Source of the DNA: Roseinatronobacter bogoriensis DSM 18756
GTDB taxonomy: Bacteria; Pseudomonadota; Alphaproteobacteria; Rhodobacterales; Rhodobacteraceae
Length of the DNA stretch: 64,000 nt
NCBI RefSeq assembly: GCF_004366635.1
Contig: NZ_SORN01000003.1
Coordinates: 310,001 to 374,000 of the forward strand
Reading direction: 5' to 3'
The translations under genes were made by a program, and so were the position numbers. Positions 16,710-25,348 of the stretch are shown piece by piece. The stretch's first letter is position 1. Every line of letters begins with the position of its first letter. The notes under the pieces are model-generated. The model did no database searches. It had not been told where the DNA came from and worked only from the letters and a program-made list of their open reading frames with translations.

Positions 16710-17897
16710 ATGGCAAAGACAACACTTGCCCCGCATCGGGCCATTCTGATCTCAAATCCGTCCGTGCTGTGGTTCATGGGGCTGCTTGGTCTGTTCACCA
16801 TCGGTGTCACGGTCCTGTCAGAGGGGTTCGGGATCGGCGTGATTTCCACCAATCTGGTCAAGATCCTTGGCATGACGCTGTGCCTGTGCCTGATCGCCAT
16901 CGCGATGGATGTGGTCTGGGGCTATTGCGGTATCCTGAGCCTTGGGCATTTCGCCTTCTTCGGGCTTGGCGGCTATGCCATCGGCATGTGGCTGATGTAT
17001 GCGCGCACCGAAATCAACATTCGCGACAGTCTGGGTCGTGGCACCATCCCGCCCACAGAGCTGGAGGTCTCCGAGGCCGTCGCAGCGCAGATTTTCGGCG
17101 TCGTAGGCTCCAGCGACTTGCCGTTGATCTGGAACTTCGCGGGTTCGCTGCCTTTTCAGCTTGCGATGGTCGTGCTGGTGCCGGGGCTTCTGGCGCTGAT
17201 CTTTGGCTGGCTGGCCTTTCGCAGCCGCGTGACGGGCGTCTACCTCTCGATCCTGACGCAGGCGATGACGCTCGCGCTCTCGCTCTACCTGTTCCAGAAT
17301 GACACGGGTCTGCGCGGCAATAACGGGCTGTCGGGGCTGCAGAACATCCCCGGCTTCCTGCATGTGCCGCAATCGGTGATTTCGATGTGGTTTTTCTGGG
17401 CGTCTGCTTTTGCGCTGGGCGCGGGCTATCTGCTGTTTGCCTGGGTCGTGTCGGGCAAGTTCGGCTCTGTCATCCGTGCCATCCGCGACAATGAAGCGCG
17501 CGTGCGGTTCCTTGGCTATAATGTCGAGGGCTACAAGCTGTTTGTTTTCACCATCACAGCGGTCATTTCCGGCATCGCGGGCGCGCTTTACTACCCGCAG
17601 GCGGGCATCATCAACCCGGCGGAGATTGCGCCCATTGCTTCGATCTATCTGGCAGTCTGGGTGGCGATTGGCGGGCGCGGGCGGCTTTATGGCGCGGTGA
17701 TCGGCGCGGCTTTCGTGTCGCTTCTGTCAAGCTGGCTGACAGGCGGCGGCGCGCCGAATATCGATCTGGGCTTCTACCGCATCGTCTGGACCGACTGGTG
17801 GCTGGTGCTGCTGGGTCTGGGCTTTGTCGCGGTGACGCTGTTCTTCCCCAAGGGGATTGGCGGGTTGTTCGACTATCTGGTCAGGAAAAAACCATGA
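16710..17897 (+). CDS. urtC: Urea ABC transporter, permease UrtC
   Basis: The 395-aa LivM-type permease has about eight to ten membrane segments and the loop VIRAIRDNEARVRFLGYNVEGYK, which docks onto the ATPases. It partners UrtB to form the channel. A GGAG site (CAGGAGATTGAGCC) precedes the ATG. Its stop overlaps the urtD start (ATGA). Confidence 0.94.
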   Translation: MAKTTLAPHRAILISNPSVLWFMGLLGLFTIGVTVLSEGFGIGVISTNLVKILGMTLCLCLIAIAMDVVWGYCGILSLGHFAFFGLGGYAIGMWLMYARTEINIRDSLGRGTIPPTELEVSEAVAAQIFGVVGSSDLPLIWNFAGSLPFQLAMVVLVPGLLALIFGWLAFRSRVTGVYLSILTQAMTLALSLYLFQNDTGLRGNNGLSGLQNIPGFLHVPQSVISMWFFWASAFALGAGYLLFAWVVSGKFGSVIRAIRDNEARVRFLGYNVEGYKLFVFTITAVISGIAGALYYPQAGIINPAEIAPIASIYLAVWVAIGGRGRLYGAVIGAAFVSLLSSWLTGGGAPNIDLGFYRIVWTDWWLVLLGLGFVAVTLFFPKGIGGLFDYLVRKKP

Positions 17898-18634
17898 GCA
17901 CGCTTCTCGAAGTCTCTGGGGTCTCGGTCACATTCGACGGGTTCCGCGCCATCAACAACCTGTCGATTGCCATTGGCGAGCCTGAATTGCGCGCCGTGAT
18001 CGGCCCTAATGGCGCGGGCAAGACCACCTTCATGGACATTGTCACCGGCAAGACGAAGCCGGATGAGGGCCGCGTGATCTGGGGTGAGCGGTCGGTCAAT
18101 CTGCTGAAATACTCTGAAAGCCAGATCGCCAAGATGGGCATTGGCCGCAAGTTCCAGAAACCGACTGTCTTTGAGGATCAGAGCGTGCGCGACAATCTCG
18201 CCATGGCGCTGGCCAACAAGCGCGGCCCATTCTCGGTGCTGGTCTGGCGCGCGAGCGACCGCGACCGCGCGCGCATCGAGGAACTGGCCGAAGAAGTGGG
18301 CCTGTCGGCGCGGCTGGACGATAGCGCGGGCATCCTGAGCCACGGGCAAAAGCAATGGCTGGAAATCGGCATGTTGCTGGCACAAGATCCGCGCCTTTTG
18401 CTGGTCGATGAACCGGCGGCGGGGATGACCCCATCGGAGCGCGAGCATACGACAGACCTGCTCAAGCGCGCGGCCAAGACCCGCGCGGTCATGGTGATCG
18501 AACATGATATGGAATTCATCCGCCGCCTCGATTGCCGGGTGACCTGCCTGCATGAAGGTGCTGTGCTGGCCGAAGGTTCGCTGGATCATGTGACCAAGAA
18601 CCAGCAGGTCATTGATGTTTATCTGGGACGCTGA
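17894..18634 (+). CDS. urtD: Urea ABC transporter, ATP-binding protein UrtD
   Basis: The 246-aa LivG-like ATPase has Walker A GPNGAGKTT, a signature replaced by LSHGQKQWLEIG as in UrtD proteins (rather than LSGGQ), Walker B LLLVDEPAAGM, and a late VIEHDMEFI switch. It energises urea import together with UrtE. The start at 17894 overlaps the urtC stop by 4 bp. The longer frame upstream lies within urtC and is rejected. Confidence 0.94.
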   Translation: MSTLLEVSGVSVTFDGFRAINNLSIAIGEPELRAVIGPNGAGKTTFMDIVTGKTKPDEGRVIWGERSVNLLKYSESQIAKMGIGRKFQKPTVFEDQSVRDNLAMALANKRGPFSVLVWRASDRDRARIEELAEEVGLSARLDDSAGILSHGQKQWLEIGMLLAQDPRLLLVDEPAAGMTPSEREHTTDLLKRAAKTRAVMVIEHDMEFIRRLDCRVTCLHEGAVLAEGSLDHVTKNQQVIDVYLGR

Positions 18635-18637
18635 GCG

Positions 18638-19333
18638 ATGTTGAAAGTTGACGATCTGACCTTGCATTACAGCGCCTCGCAAATCCTATGGGGTGTGTCA
18701 CTGGAGGCGCGTTTGGGCGCGGTCACAGCCGTTATGGGCACGAATGGCGTGGGCAAGACATCGCTTTTGCGCGCGATTGCGGGCCGCCACCCCTATTCAG
18801 GTGGCACGATCACGCTGGATGGGCAGGCGCTCGATCACCCCACAGCGGCACAGGCAGCAAAGGCGGGCATTGCCTATGTGCCGCAGGGGCGCGAAGTGTT
18901 CCCGCTGCTGACGGTGACGGAAAACCTGCAAACGGGTTTTGCCTGTCTGCCGCGCAGTGAGCACAAGATCCCGCCCCGTATCTATGAGCTGTTCCCGGTG
19001 CTGGAGCAGATGAAGAACCGGCGCGGCGGCGATTTGTCGGGCGGGCAGCAGCAGCAGCTTGCCATCGCGCGTGCCCTGATCGCGCAGCCCAAGGTGCTGT
19101 TGCTGGATGAGCCGACCGAGGGCATCCAGCCCAATATCATCAAGCAGATCGGCAAGGTGATTGAGCTACTGCGCGAGGAAGGCAAAATCGCCATCGTGCT
19201 GGTCGAGCAGTATTTTGATTTTGCCTATGGGCTGGCGGATGAATTCTGTGTGCTGAATCGGGGCGAGGTTGTGTTGTCCAAGCCTTCCAATGCTGTGACC
19301 AAGCAGGAAATACTGGAACGCGTGTCGATCTGA
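18638..19333 (+). CDS. urtE: Urea ABC transporter, ATP-binding protein UrtE
   Basis: The 231-aa LivF-like ATPase has Walker A GTNGVGKTS, signature LSGGQQQQLAIARAL, Walker B LLLDEPTEGIQP and the H-loop region replaced by VLVEQYFDFA, as in UrtE/LivF. It starts 3 bp after urtD and is the last gene of the urt cluster. The urease structural genes that often follow are missing; instead a dispersed repeat and an unrelated convergent operon come next. Confidence 0.94.
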   Translation: MLKVDDLTLHYSASQILWGVSLEARLGAVTAVMGTNGVGKTSLLRAIAGRHPYSGGTITLDGQALDHPTAAQAAKAGIAYVPQGREVFPLLTVTENLQTGFACLPRSEHKIPPRIYELFPVLEQMKNRRGGDLSGGQQQQLAIARALIAQPKVLLLDEPTEGIQPNIIKQIGKVIELLREEGKIAIVLVEQYFDFAYGLADEFCVLNRGEVVLSKPSNAVTKQEILERVSI

Positions 19334-19364
19334 GGGGCTTGGGTGACGGTATGATTTGCACCAA

Positions 19365-19590
19365 GCGCGGAACAATGGCCGAAGGCCGCCGCGACTCAAA
19401 GGGCCGCCCACGGGCACGGCGATTTGGCTGCCACCAGCGTACAGAACTGATCTTTCGAAGATTTGGCCAGCATAAAGCGCAATAAAGCTGATCGAAGATC
19501 GCCGCACTGCGGCCCGACGCTGCGCGGCTTCTTGCCCGGTGCCGCTATGTCTGCATGATACCGCAAAGCTGTCCACCGCGACACAGCCAT
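19365..19590 (+). repeat. Dispersed intergenic repeat, copy A
   Basis: One of four related copies in the window (also 29614-29834, 38506-38733 and 46744-46939, the last two in inverse orientation). Shared words in order are GCGCGGAA, GGGCCGCCC, GGCACGGCGATT, GGCTG, TTTGGCCAGCATAAAGCGC, GATCGCCGCAC, GCGGCCCGACGCT and GCGCGGCTT. It fills most of the 336-bp gap between urtE and the FAH-family gene. It has no conserved open frame. Confidence 0.85.
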
Positions 19591-19669
19591 AATTGTTGTG
19601 GCTATGTTGAAGGGGAGGTTGGGCAGTGCCCGAACAGATAAGATGTGTATGCAGTAAGGTGCCAGCCCC

Positions 19670-20521
19670 TTACGCGCGCGGGTCCGCGATCACGTCCTGA
19701 CGCTGCTGGCCAAGCCCGTCTATTCCCAACTCGACCACATCCCCGGGGGAAAGGTAGCGCGGTGGTTTCATCCCAAGCCCGACACCCGGCGGTGTGCCGG
19801 TCATGATGATGTCACCGGGATGCAGGGTAAAGAACTGGCTGAGATAGCTGACCAGAAACCCCGCGCCATAGACCATTGTGGCGGTGCTTCCATCTTGCAT
19901 CTTGTCGCCGTTGACATTCAGCCACAGCCGCAGGTTCTGCGGGTCCGGCACCTCGTCGCGGGTGACAAGCCATGGCCCGACCGGCCCGAAATGGTCCGAG
20001 CTTTTGCCCTTGGTCCATTGCCCCGACCGATGCGCTTGCCAGTCGCGTTCGCTGACATCATTCCCGATTGTATAGCCGGCGATATGGGAAAACGCGTCGG
20101 CCTGCTGGACATAGCGCGCCTGTGTGCCGATGATGATGGCAAGCTCAACTTCCCAATCGGTTTTTCTGGACCCGGCGGGAATGATGATCGGGTCATTCGG
20201 CCCGCATAGCGCCGAGGTTGCCTTCATGAAGGTGATCGGTTCTGGCGGGACTTCGGCGCCGGTTTCGGCAGCATGGTCGGAATAATTCAACCCGATGCAG
20301 ATGACCTTGCCAGTGCCGCCGACACAAGGGCCAAGCCGTGCATCCTCGGGCACTTTCGGCAGTGTTTCGGGGTCGAGTGCGCGCAGCATGGCAAGTCCTG
20401 CATCTGACAGCACCGGCCCTGCAATATCCGGCACCAGCCCCGACAGATCACGCGCCGTGCCCGAAGCATCCAGAATGCCGGGCCTTTCCTGCCCCGCTGG
20501 TCCCCATCGCAGCAGTTTCAT
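19670..20521 (-). CDS. Fumarylacetoacetate hydrolase family protein
   Basis: The 283-aa protein has the FAH catalytic domain in its last 210 residues: VICIGLNYSDHAAETG, the metal-binding EVELAIIIG, GNDVSERDWQ and the terminal GDIIMTGTPPGVG. Known relatives hydrolyse or hydrate C-C bonds in 2-oxo acids, for example 2,4-diketo-3-deoxy-sugar acid hydrolases and 2-oxohept-3-enedioate hydratases. Start 20521 has a GGGGAGAG site; the frame extends 7 codons further without one. It is the last gene of an oligopeptide-type ABC importer operon, separated by an 86-bp gap with a hairpin. The transported compound may be its pathway substrate. The exact reaction is unknown. Confidence 0.85.
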   Translation of the reverse strand: MKLLRWGPAGQERPGILDASGTARDLSGLVPDIAGPVLSDAGLAMLRALDPETLPKVPEDARLGPCVGGTGKVICIGLNYSDHAAETGAEVPPEPITFMKATSALCGPNDPIIIPAGSRKTDWEVELAIIIGTQARYVQQADAFSHIAGYTIGNDVSERDWQAHRSGQWTKGKSSDHFGPVGPWLVTRDEVPDPQNLRLWLNVNGDKMQDGSTATMVYGAGFLVSYLSQFFTLHPGDIIMTGTPPGVGLGMKPPRYLSPGDVVELGIDGLGQQRQDVIADPRA

Positions 20522-20572
20522 GGCTCTCTCCCCCTCGGTCATTCCTGCCGCATATGCATAGCCGCGCCAGAG

Positions 20573-20595
20573 CAGGGCTGCAATGCGCAGCCCTG
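20573..20595. terminator. Hairpin between permease and FAH gene
   Basis: A perfect 9-bp stem (CAGGGCTGC / GCAGCCCTG) with a 5-nt loop. The T-run (TTTTCC) is on the plus-strand side, not in the operon's direction. It may therefore attenuate or stabilise the minus-strand mRNA rather than end it. Confidence 0.45.
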
Positions 20596-20607
20596 TTTTC
20601 CGGTGGA

Positions 20608-21531
20608 TCAGCGCCCGCGGATGCGTGGGTCCAATGCGTCGCGCAGCCCATCGCCAATGTAATTGACGCTAAGCACTGTGAGAGAGATCAGCAGACCGGG
20701 CCAGACAACCCGCGCGGGGTACTGCTCGATCCAGTCGCGCCCTTCATACAGGATGCGCCCCCATGTCGGGAAATCCGGGGGAAAGCCAAGCCCGAGAAAG
20801 CTGAGCGCGGATTCCGTGATGATGGCGCTGGCAATGCCCAATGTGGCCGAAACCATGATCGGCGACAGCACATTGGGCAAGACATGGCGGGTATTGATGC
20901 GCAGTGAAGGTGTGCCGATAGAGCGCGCGGCCAGCACATATTCGCGTTCTTTCAGCGCCAGCACATCGCCACGCACAATGCGCGCGGTCTGCATCCAGCT
21001 TGTGATCGCAATGGCAAAGCAGATCAGAAAGAACACACCGATGGATTCGCCAAAGGTCCGCGCAAGTGTGTCACGAAACAGCGCCACAAGGATCAGCAGC
21101 AAGGGCAGCAGGGGCAGGGCCAGAAACAGGTCGGTCAGGCGCATCAGCGGGCTGTCGAGCAGTTTGAAATACCCCGCCAGCACACCGATCAGCGTGCCAA
21201 TTACCAGCCCAAGGAACATTGCGACCAGCCCGACCGCAACCGAGATGCGTCCCCCATACATCAGCCGCGCCAGCAGATCGCGGCCCAACTGGTCGGTGCC
21301 CAGCGGATAGTCCCAGCTTGGGCCCTGATTGCGCATCCGTATGTTTAACTGGCCCGGATCAACCTGCCAGATCATGGGGCCGACCAGCACAAACAGAATG
21401 ATGGAGACAAACACCGCAAGCCCGGCCAGCGCGCCGCGATGGGTCTTGAACTGGTCCCAGACATCCCACCACTGGTTGCGGGGCGGGCGAAAGGCTTCGT
21501 CGGGGTTCAGCGGTTTGGCGGCGTCAGTCAT
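20608..21531 (-). CDS. Oligopeptide-type ABC importer, permease (DppC/OppC family)
   Basis: The 307-aa permease has the OppC N-terminal segment (HRGALAGLAVFVSIILFVLV), the DYPLGTDQLGRDLLARLMYG motif of DppC proteins and the EAA loop region ending with SFLGLGFPPDFPTWG. The start at 21531 overlaps the stop of the other permease gene by 8 bp. It forms the inner-membrane channel of a dipeptide/oligopeptide/nickel-type importer. The cargo cannot be told from sequence; the linked FAH-family enzyme argues against simple peptide nutrition. Confidence 0.9.
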   Translation of the reverse strand: MTDAAKPLNPDEAFRPPRNQWWDVWDQFKTHRGALAGLAVFVSIILFVLVGPMIWQVDPGQLNIRMRNQGPSWDYPLGTDQLGRDLLARLMYGGRISVAVGLVAMFLGLVIGTLIGVLAGYFKLLDSPLMRLTDLFLALPLLPLLLILVALFRDTLARTFGESIGVFFLICFAIAITSWMQTARIVRGDVLALKEREYVLAARSIGTPSLRINTRHVLPNVLSPIMVSATLGIASAIITESALSFLGLGFPPDFPTWGRILYEGRDWIEQYPARVVWPGLLISLTVLSVNYIGDGLRDALDPRIRGR

Positions 21532-22531
21532 AGCGGATCCTCGGGTCAAGGATGCCATAGAGGACATCGGCAATCAGGTTGAACAGCACGATCAGGATGG
21601 CGAAAATAAAGGTGATGGTCTGCACCATGGGCCAGTCGCTGACATAGATCGCGCGGATGAGTGCATCGCCCAGACCATTCACGCGGAAAATCTGTTCGGT
21701 GATGATTGCCCCGGTAAAGACGGTGGGAATGCCAATGGCGATGACGGTCACAACCGGGATCATGGAGTTGCGCAGCACATGAACCAGCACCACGGTTTTT
21801 TCACCCAGCCCCTTGGCGCGGGCGGTGCGCACATAGTCCTGATTAAGGTTATCGAGCATCGAGGCACGCATGAAGCGGCTGATCTGGCTGGCGTTGAACA
21901 GGGCCAGCACCGCGACGGGCATGGCAATCTGTTTGGCCTGAAAGACAAAACTGTTCCAGTCGCGCACGACATGGGTGGTGTCATACATGGACGGGAACCA
22001 GCCCAGCCAGACCGAGAAGATCAGGATGAAAACCACACCGGTAAAGAAGGTGGGGACAGAAAAGCCGATCATGGACACGAATGTCCCGGCCTGATCGAAC
22101 CAGCTATACTGGCGATAGGCAGAAATAACGCCGATGGGCAGTGCGATCAGGATGCCGAACAGATAGCCCAGCCCCACGACCCATAGCGTCTGCGGCACGC
22201 GCTGCACCAGAATATCGCCAACAGGTGACCGGGTCTGCCAAGACAGGATGCGCGGCCCTTCAGGGGCAATGTCCCAGCCGGTCAGACCTGCCAGAATATG
22301 CAGCGGTTCTACAAAGCACATCATGTAGAGCCATTTGAAATAGCGCACCATGACCGGGTCGCCCAGCCCCAGTGACTGGCGGATCTGTTCGCGCACTTCC
22401 AGCGGGATGGTCAGCGGCAGGCTGCCGGTCGGGTCGCCCGGTGCCATATCCAGCATCAGGAACACGATCAGGCTGATCACCAGCACTGTCGGGATGGCAA
22501 AGGCCAGTCGGCGCAGCGTGTAGGAAAGCAT
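21524..22531 (-). CDS. Oligopeptide-type ABC importer, permease (DppB/OppB family)
   Basis: The 335-aa permease begins MLSYTLRRLAFAIPTVLVIS, the standard DppB N-terminus. It has about six membrane helices and the cytoplasmic EAA loop QDYVRTARAKGLGEKTVVLVHVLRN that contacts the ATPase. It precedes and overlaps the DppC-type gene. A stem-loop (22557-22585) separates it from the binding-protein gene upstream. Confidence 0.92.
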   Translation of the reverse strand: MLSYTLRRLAFAIPTVLVISLIVFLMLDMAPGDPTGSLPLTIPLEVREQIRQSLGLGDPVMVRYFKWLYMMCFVEPLHILAGLTGWDIAPEGPRILSWQTRSPVGDILVQRVPQTLWVVGLGYLFGILIALPIGVISAYRQYSWFDQAGTFVSMIGFSVPTFFTGVVFILIFSVWLGWFPSMYDTTHVVRDWNSFVFQAKQIAMPVAVLALFNASQISRFMRASMLDNLNQDYVRTARAKGLGEKTVVLVHVLRNSMIPVVTVIAIGIPTVFTGAIITEQIFRVNGLGDALIRAIYVSDWPMVQTITFIFAILIVLFNLIADVLYGILDPRIRYD

Positions 22532-22556
22532 ATACTCTGCCTCGGTCAGTCATGAC

Positions 22557-22585
22557 GACCTGCCCCGCACAGGGCGGAACAGGTC
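22557..22585 (-). promoter_or_regulatory. Stem-loop between binding-protein and permease genes
   Basis: GACCTGCCCCG pairs imperfectly with GGCGGAACAGGTC around a short loop, just after the solute-binding-protein stop. This is the third case in the window of a hairpin following a binding-protein gene. Confidence 0.4.
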
Positions 22586-22601
22586 AGGTATCAGTGACGG
22601 A

Positions 22602-24314
22602 TCATTCCTCGATCCGGTACCATTCGGCCTGATTCCAATGCTCGGAATCCCAGACATTCATGACAATGCCGCCAACCGTGGTCGAGGCTGCCGAGACGCG
22701 GCCGCGTGCGACCAGTGGCAGATGCGCATAATCCTGCACGAACATGTCATTCAGCGCGATGACCAGTTCCTGACGGCGATCCGGGTCCGCCTCGCGGTTC
22801 AGTTCGGCCCAGAGTGCGTCATATTCCTCGTTGCAGTAGCGGTTGATATTCTGACCCTGCCACTGGGTTGAAGGCTGTGGTTCGCGGCCACAACGGCGCT
22901 GTTCCAGATGCGGTGTCGGATCGGTCCCTTCAAAGAGCGAGGCATACATCTGCACATCCGCGAAGAACTTCAGATAGGTGTCATCGCTGCCGGGGTCAGA
23001 GCCGAAGAAAACGCCCGCATCAATGTTGCGCAGCCGCGTATCCACCCCGATTTCACGCCAATCGGCCTGAATGAGCGCCTGAAAGTCCTGACGCACAGCG
23101 TTGGTGGATGTCTGGAACAGCAATTCCAGACGCTGCCCGTCTTTCACGCGGATGCCATCCGCGCCGCGTTCCCAGCCGGCTTCGTCCAGCAATTCATTGG
23201 CGCGGTCAATGTCCTGCACAAGGCAGTTGTCATTGTTCGGTGACGCCATTGCGGGCGGCGCGACGATGAAGTTACAGGTTGCCATGCCCATTGGGCCAAA
23301 GCCGATTTCAGTCAGCAATTCGCGGTCAATCGCGCGGCTGAGTGCCTCGCGCACGCGGATATCCGACAGGATCGGGTGCGGATGCGCGCGGGTGCCACGT
23401 TCATCGGGCGGCAGATCGGGGGATGGATCGGTGAAGTTCAGCTCGATCCGTTCCATCAGCGGGCCGAAATCAACCAGCAATTCGCCGCGTCCGCCCGCTT
23501 CCATCTGCTCGATCACTTCGGGGGCAAGTTGCAGGTTCCAAGCATAGTCCATCTCGCCTGTCTGGAACACGGCGCGCGCAGCACCCGTGGCATCCCCGCC
23601 ACCGGCCCAGGTGATCGTTTCGAAATAGGGCTGGGTTGGCACGCGGTAGTTTTCATTGGCCACAAATTCGATCACGTCATTGGGGCGGAAGTTCGACACC
23701 ACATATGGGCCGGTCCCGATGGGCGCAAAATTCGCATCCGTGCATTCGGGTGCGCGTGCGCCAAGGCAGTCCTGAAACTGCGCCTGCTGGATAATGACCG
23801 ACCCTGCACCCACGAAAGGCAGATAGGGGTTTGGCGTGACATCTTCGAAATGCACTGTGATCGTCAGATCATCCACAGCCTCGACCCGCTCGATCCCGGC
23901 AAAGCGGTCGCGGTAGGAACAGCCACCTTCTGGATGGGTGCAATATTCATAGCTGAATACAACATCGGCCGAGGTGACGGGCGTGCCATCGGACCACAAC
24001 AAACCTTCGGTCAGGGTCCATGTGATGGATTTCAGATCCTCTGACACGCCGCCGTTTTCCAGCGTCGGGATTTCGTCAACCAGCCAGGGTGAAAGCTCTC
24101 CAAGGTTGTCAAAGCGCGCGAGTGGTTCAAGCACCACAGAGGCCGCGTTCATTTCCTTGGTGCCGCCCGACAGATAGGGGTTCATCGTGGACACGGCTTG
24201 CCAGTAGATGATGTTCAGGTTGCCGGATGAGCCGCGCTCGCGTTCGGCCAGCGCCATGGCCGGGGCCATCGCAAGTGCGGCGGCGGTGCCCAAAAGGGCT
24301 ACTCTGGTTTTCAT
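22602..24314 (-). CDS. ABC importer, extracellular solute-binding protein family 5
   Basis: The 570-aa protein has a signal peptide (MKTRVALLGTAAALAMAPAMALA) and an SBP_bac_5 domain with typical segments: LSPWLVDEIPT, TWTLTEGLLWSDGTPVTSAD, GTGPYVVSNF and RVREALSRAIDR. It binds the cargo in the periplasm. Start 24314 has an AAGGAGA site and overlaps the upstream ATPase stop by 4 bp. The gene order ATPase-ATPase-SBP-permease-permease, with ATPases first, differs from the classical SBP-first dpp order. Confidence 0.92.
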   Translation of the reverse strand: MKTRVALLGTAAALAMAPAMALAERERGSSGNLNIIYWQAVSTMNPYLSGGTKEMNAASVVLEPLARFDNLGELSPWLVDEIPTLENGGVSEDLKSITWTLTEGLLWSDGTPVTSADVVFSYEYCTHPEGGCSYRDRFAGIERVEAVDDLTITVHFEDVTPNPYLPFVGAGSVIIQQAQFQDCLGARAPECTDANFAPIGTGPYVVSNFRPNDVIEFVANENYRVPTQPYFETITWAGGGDATGAARAVFQTGEMDYAWNLQLAPEVIEQMEAGGRGELLVDFGPLMERIELNFTDPSPDLPPDERGTRAHPHPILSDIRVREALSRAIDRELLTEIGFGPMGMATCNFIVAPPAMASPNNDNCLVQDIDRANELLDEAGWERGADGIRVKDGQRLELLFQTSTNAVRQDFQALIQADWREIGVDTRLRNIDAGVFFGSDPGSDDTYLKFFADVQMYASLFEGTDPTPHLEQRRCGREPQPSTQWQGQNINRYCNEEYDALWAELNREADPDRRQELVIALNDMFVQDYAHLPLVARGRVSAASTTVGGIVMNVWDSEHWNQAEWYRIEE

Positions 24315-25348
24315 GCGTCTTCTCCTTGTTGGTTGCACTCGTACCTCGGGGCGCCGGTTTCTCCGGCGTCGTTATACAGATGGCAGGCCGTAAAATGGCC
24401 GGGGGCCAATTCGCGGTATTCGGGGTCGATCTGGCGACAGATATCCATGACCTTTGGGCAGCGCGTGCTGAAATTGCAGCCCTTTGGCGGGTTCGATGGC
24501 GACGGCACATCGCCCTTCAGGATGATCCGTTGCACACGCGCCTCGACCTTTGGGTCGGGGTCGGGCACCGCTGACAGCAGCGCTTCGGTATAGGGGTGGC
24601 GCGGGGTGGCATAAAGCGCGTCGCGCGGGGCGAGTTCGACAATCTTGCCCAGATACATGACCGCTACACGGTCTGCGATATGGCGCACCATCGACAGGTC
24701 ATGGCTGATGAACATATAGGTCAGGCCCAGACTGTCCTGCAAATCTTCCAGCAGGTTGACGACTTGCGCCTGAATAGACACATCCAATGCGGCAATCGGT
24801 TCGTCACAGATGATGAATTTGGGGTTCAGCGCCAGCGCCCTTGCAATACCGATGCGTTGACGTTGCCCGCCGGAAAACGCGTGCGGGTAGCGGTTGGCAA
24901 AGCTGCGGTTCAGCCCGACCGCATCCATCAATTCATAAATGCGTTCCAGCTTCTTGGCTTTTGACCAGTCGGTGTGTTCGTCCAGTGGCTCGCCGATGAT
25001 TGCGGCCACGGTCATGCGCGGGTTCAGGCAGGCTTGGGGGTCCTGAAACACCATCTGCATGGTCGGACGCATCTTGCGCAGCGCGCTCTGGCCTTTTGCG
25101 CCGATCTCGACCCCGTCAATCTTGATCGTCCCGGCGGTGATATCGTAAAGCCGCAAAACCGCGCGCCCGCATGTGGACTTGCCACACCCGGACTCGCCTA
25201 CAATGCCCAGCGTCTCGCCCTCATAAATGTCGAAACTTACGCCATCGACAGCTTTTACATCGCCCGTGTGGCGGCGCAGAATGCCGGTATTGATGGGGAA
25301 ATACATCTTGAGGTCGCGCACCTCGACCAGTTTGCGCTGTTCAGCCAT
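24311..25348 (-). CDS. Oligopeptide-type ABC importer, ATP-binding protein (DppF/OppF family)
   Basis: The 345-aa ATPase has Walker A GESGCGKST, signature FSGGQRQRIGIARAL, Walker B FIICDEPIAALDVSIQ and a C-terminal oligo_HPY extension with the cysteine-rich GCNFSTRCPKVMDIC region that can bind an Fe-S cluster in relatives. I chose ATG 25348, which overlaps the upstream ATPase stop by 8 bp; the longer frame runs inside that gene. It pairs with the DppD-type ATPase as a heterodimer. Confidence 0.92.
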   Translation of the reverse strand: MAEQRKLVEVRDLKMYFPINTGILRRHTGDVKAVDGVSFDIYEGETLGIVGESGCGKSTCGRAVLRLYDITAGTIKIDGVEIGAKGQSALRKMRPTMQMVFQDPQACLNPRMTVAAIIGEPLDEHTDWSKAKKLERIYELMDAVGLNRSFANRYPHAFSGGQRQRIGIARALALNPKFIICDEPIAALDVSIQAQVVNLLEDLQDSLGLTYMFISHDLSMVRHIADRVAVMYLGKIVELAPRDALYATPRHPYTEALLSAVPDPDPKVEARVQRIILKGDVPSPSNPPKGCNFSTRCPKVMDICRQIDPEYRELAPGHFTACHLYNDAGETGAPRYECNQQGEDA

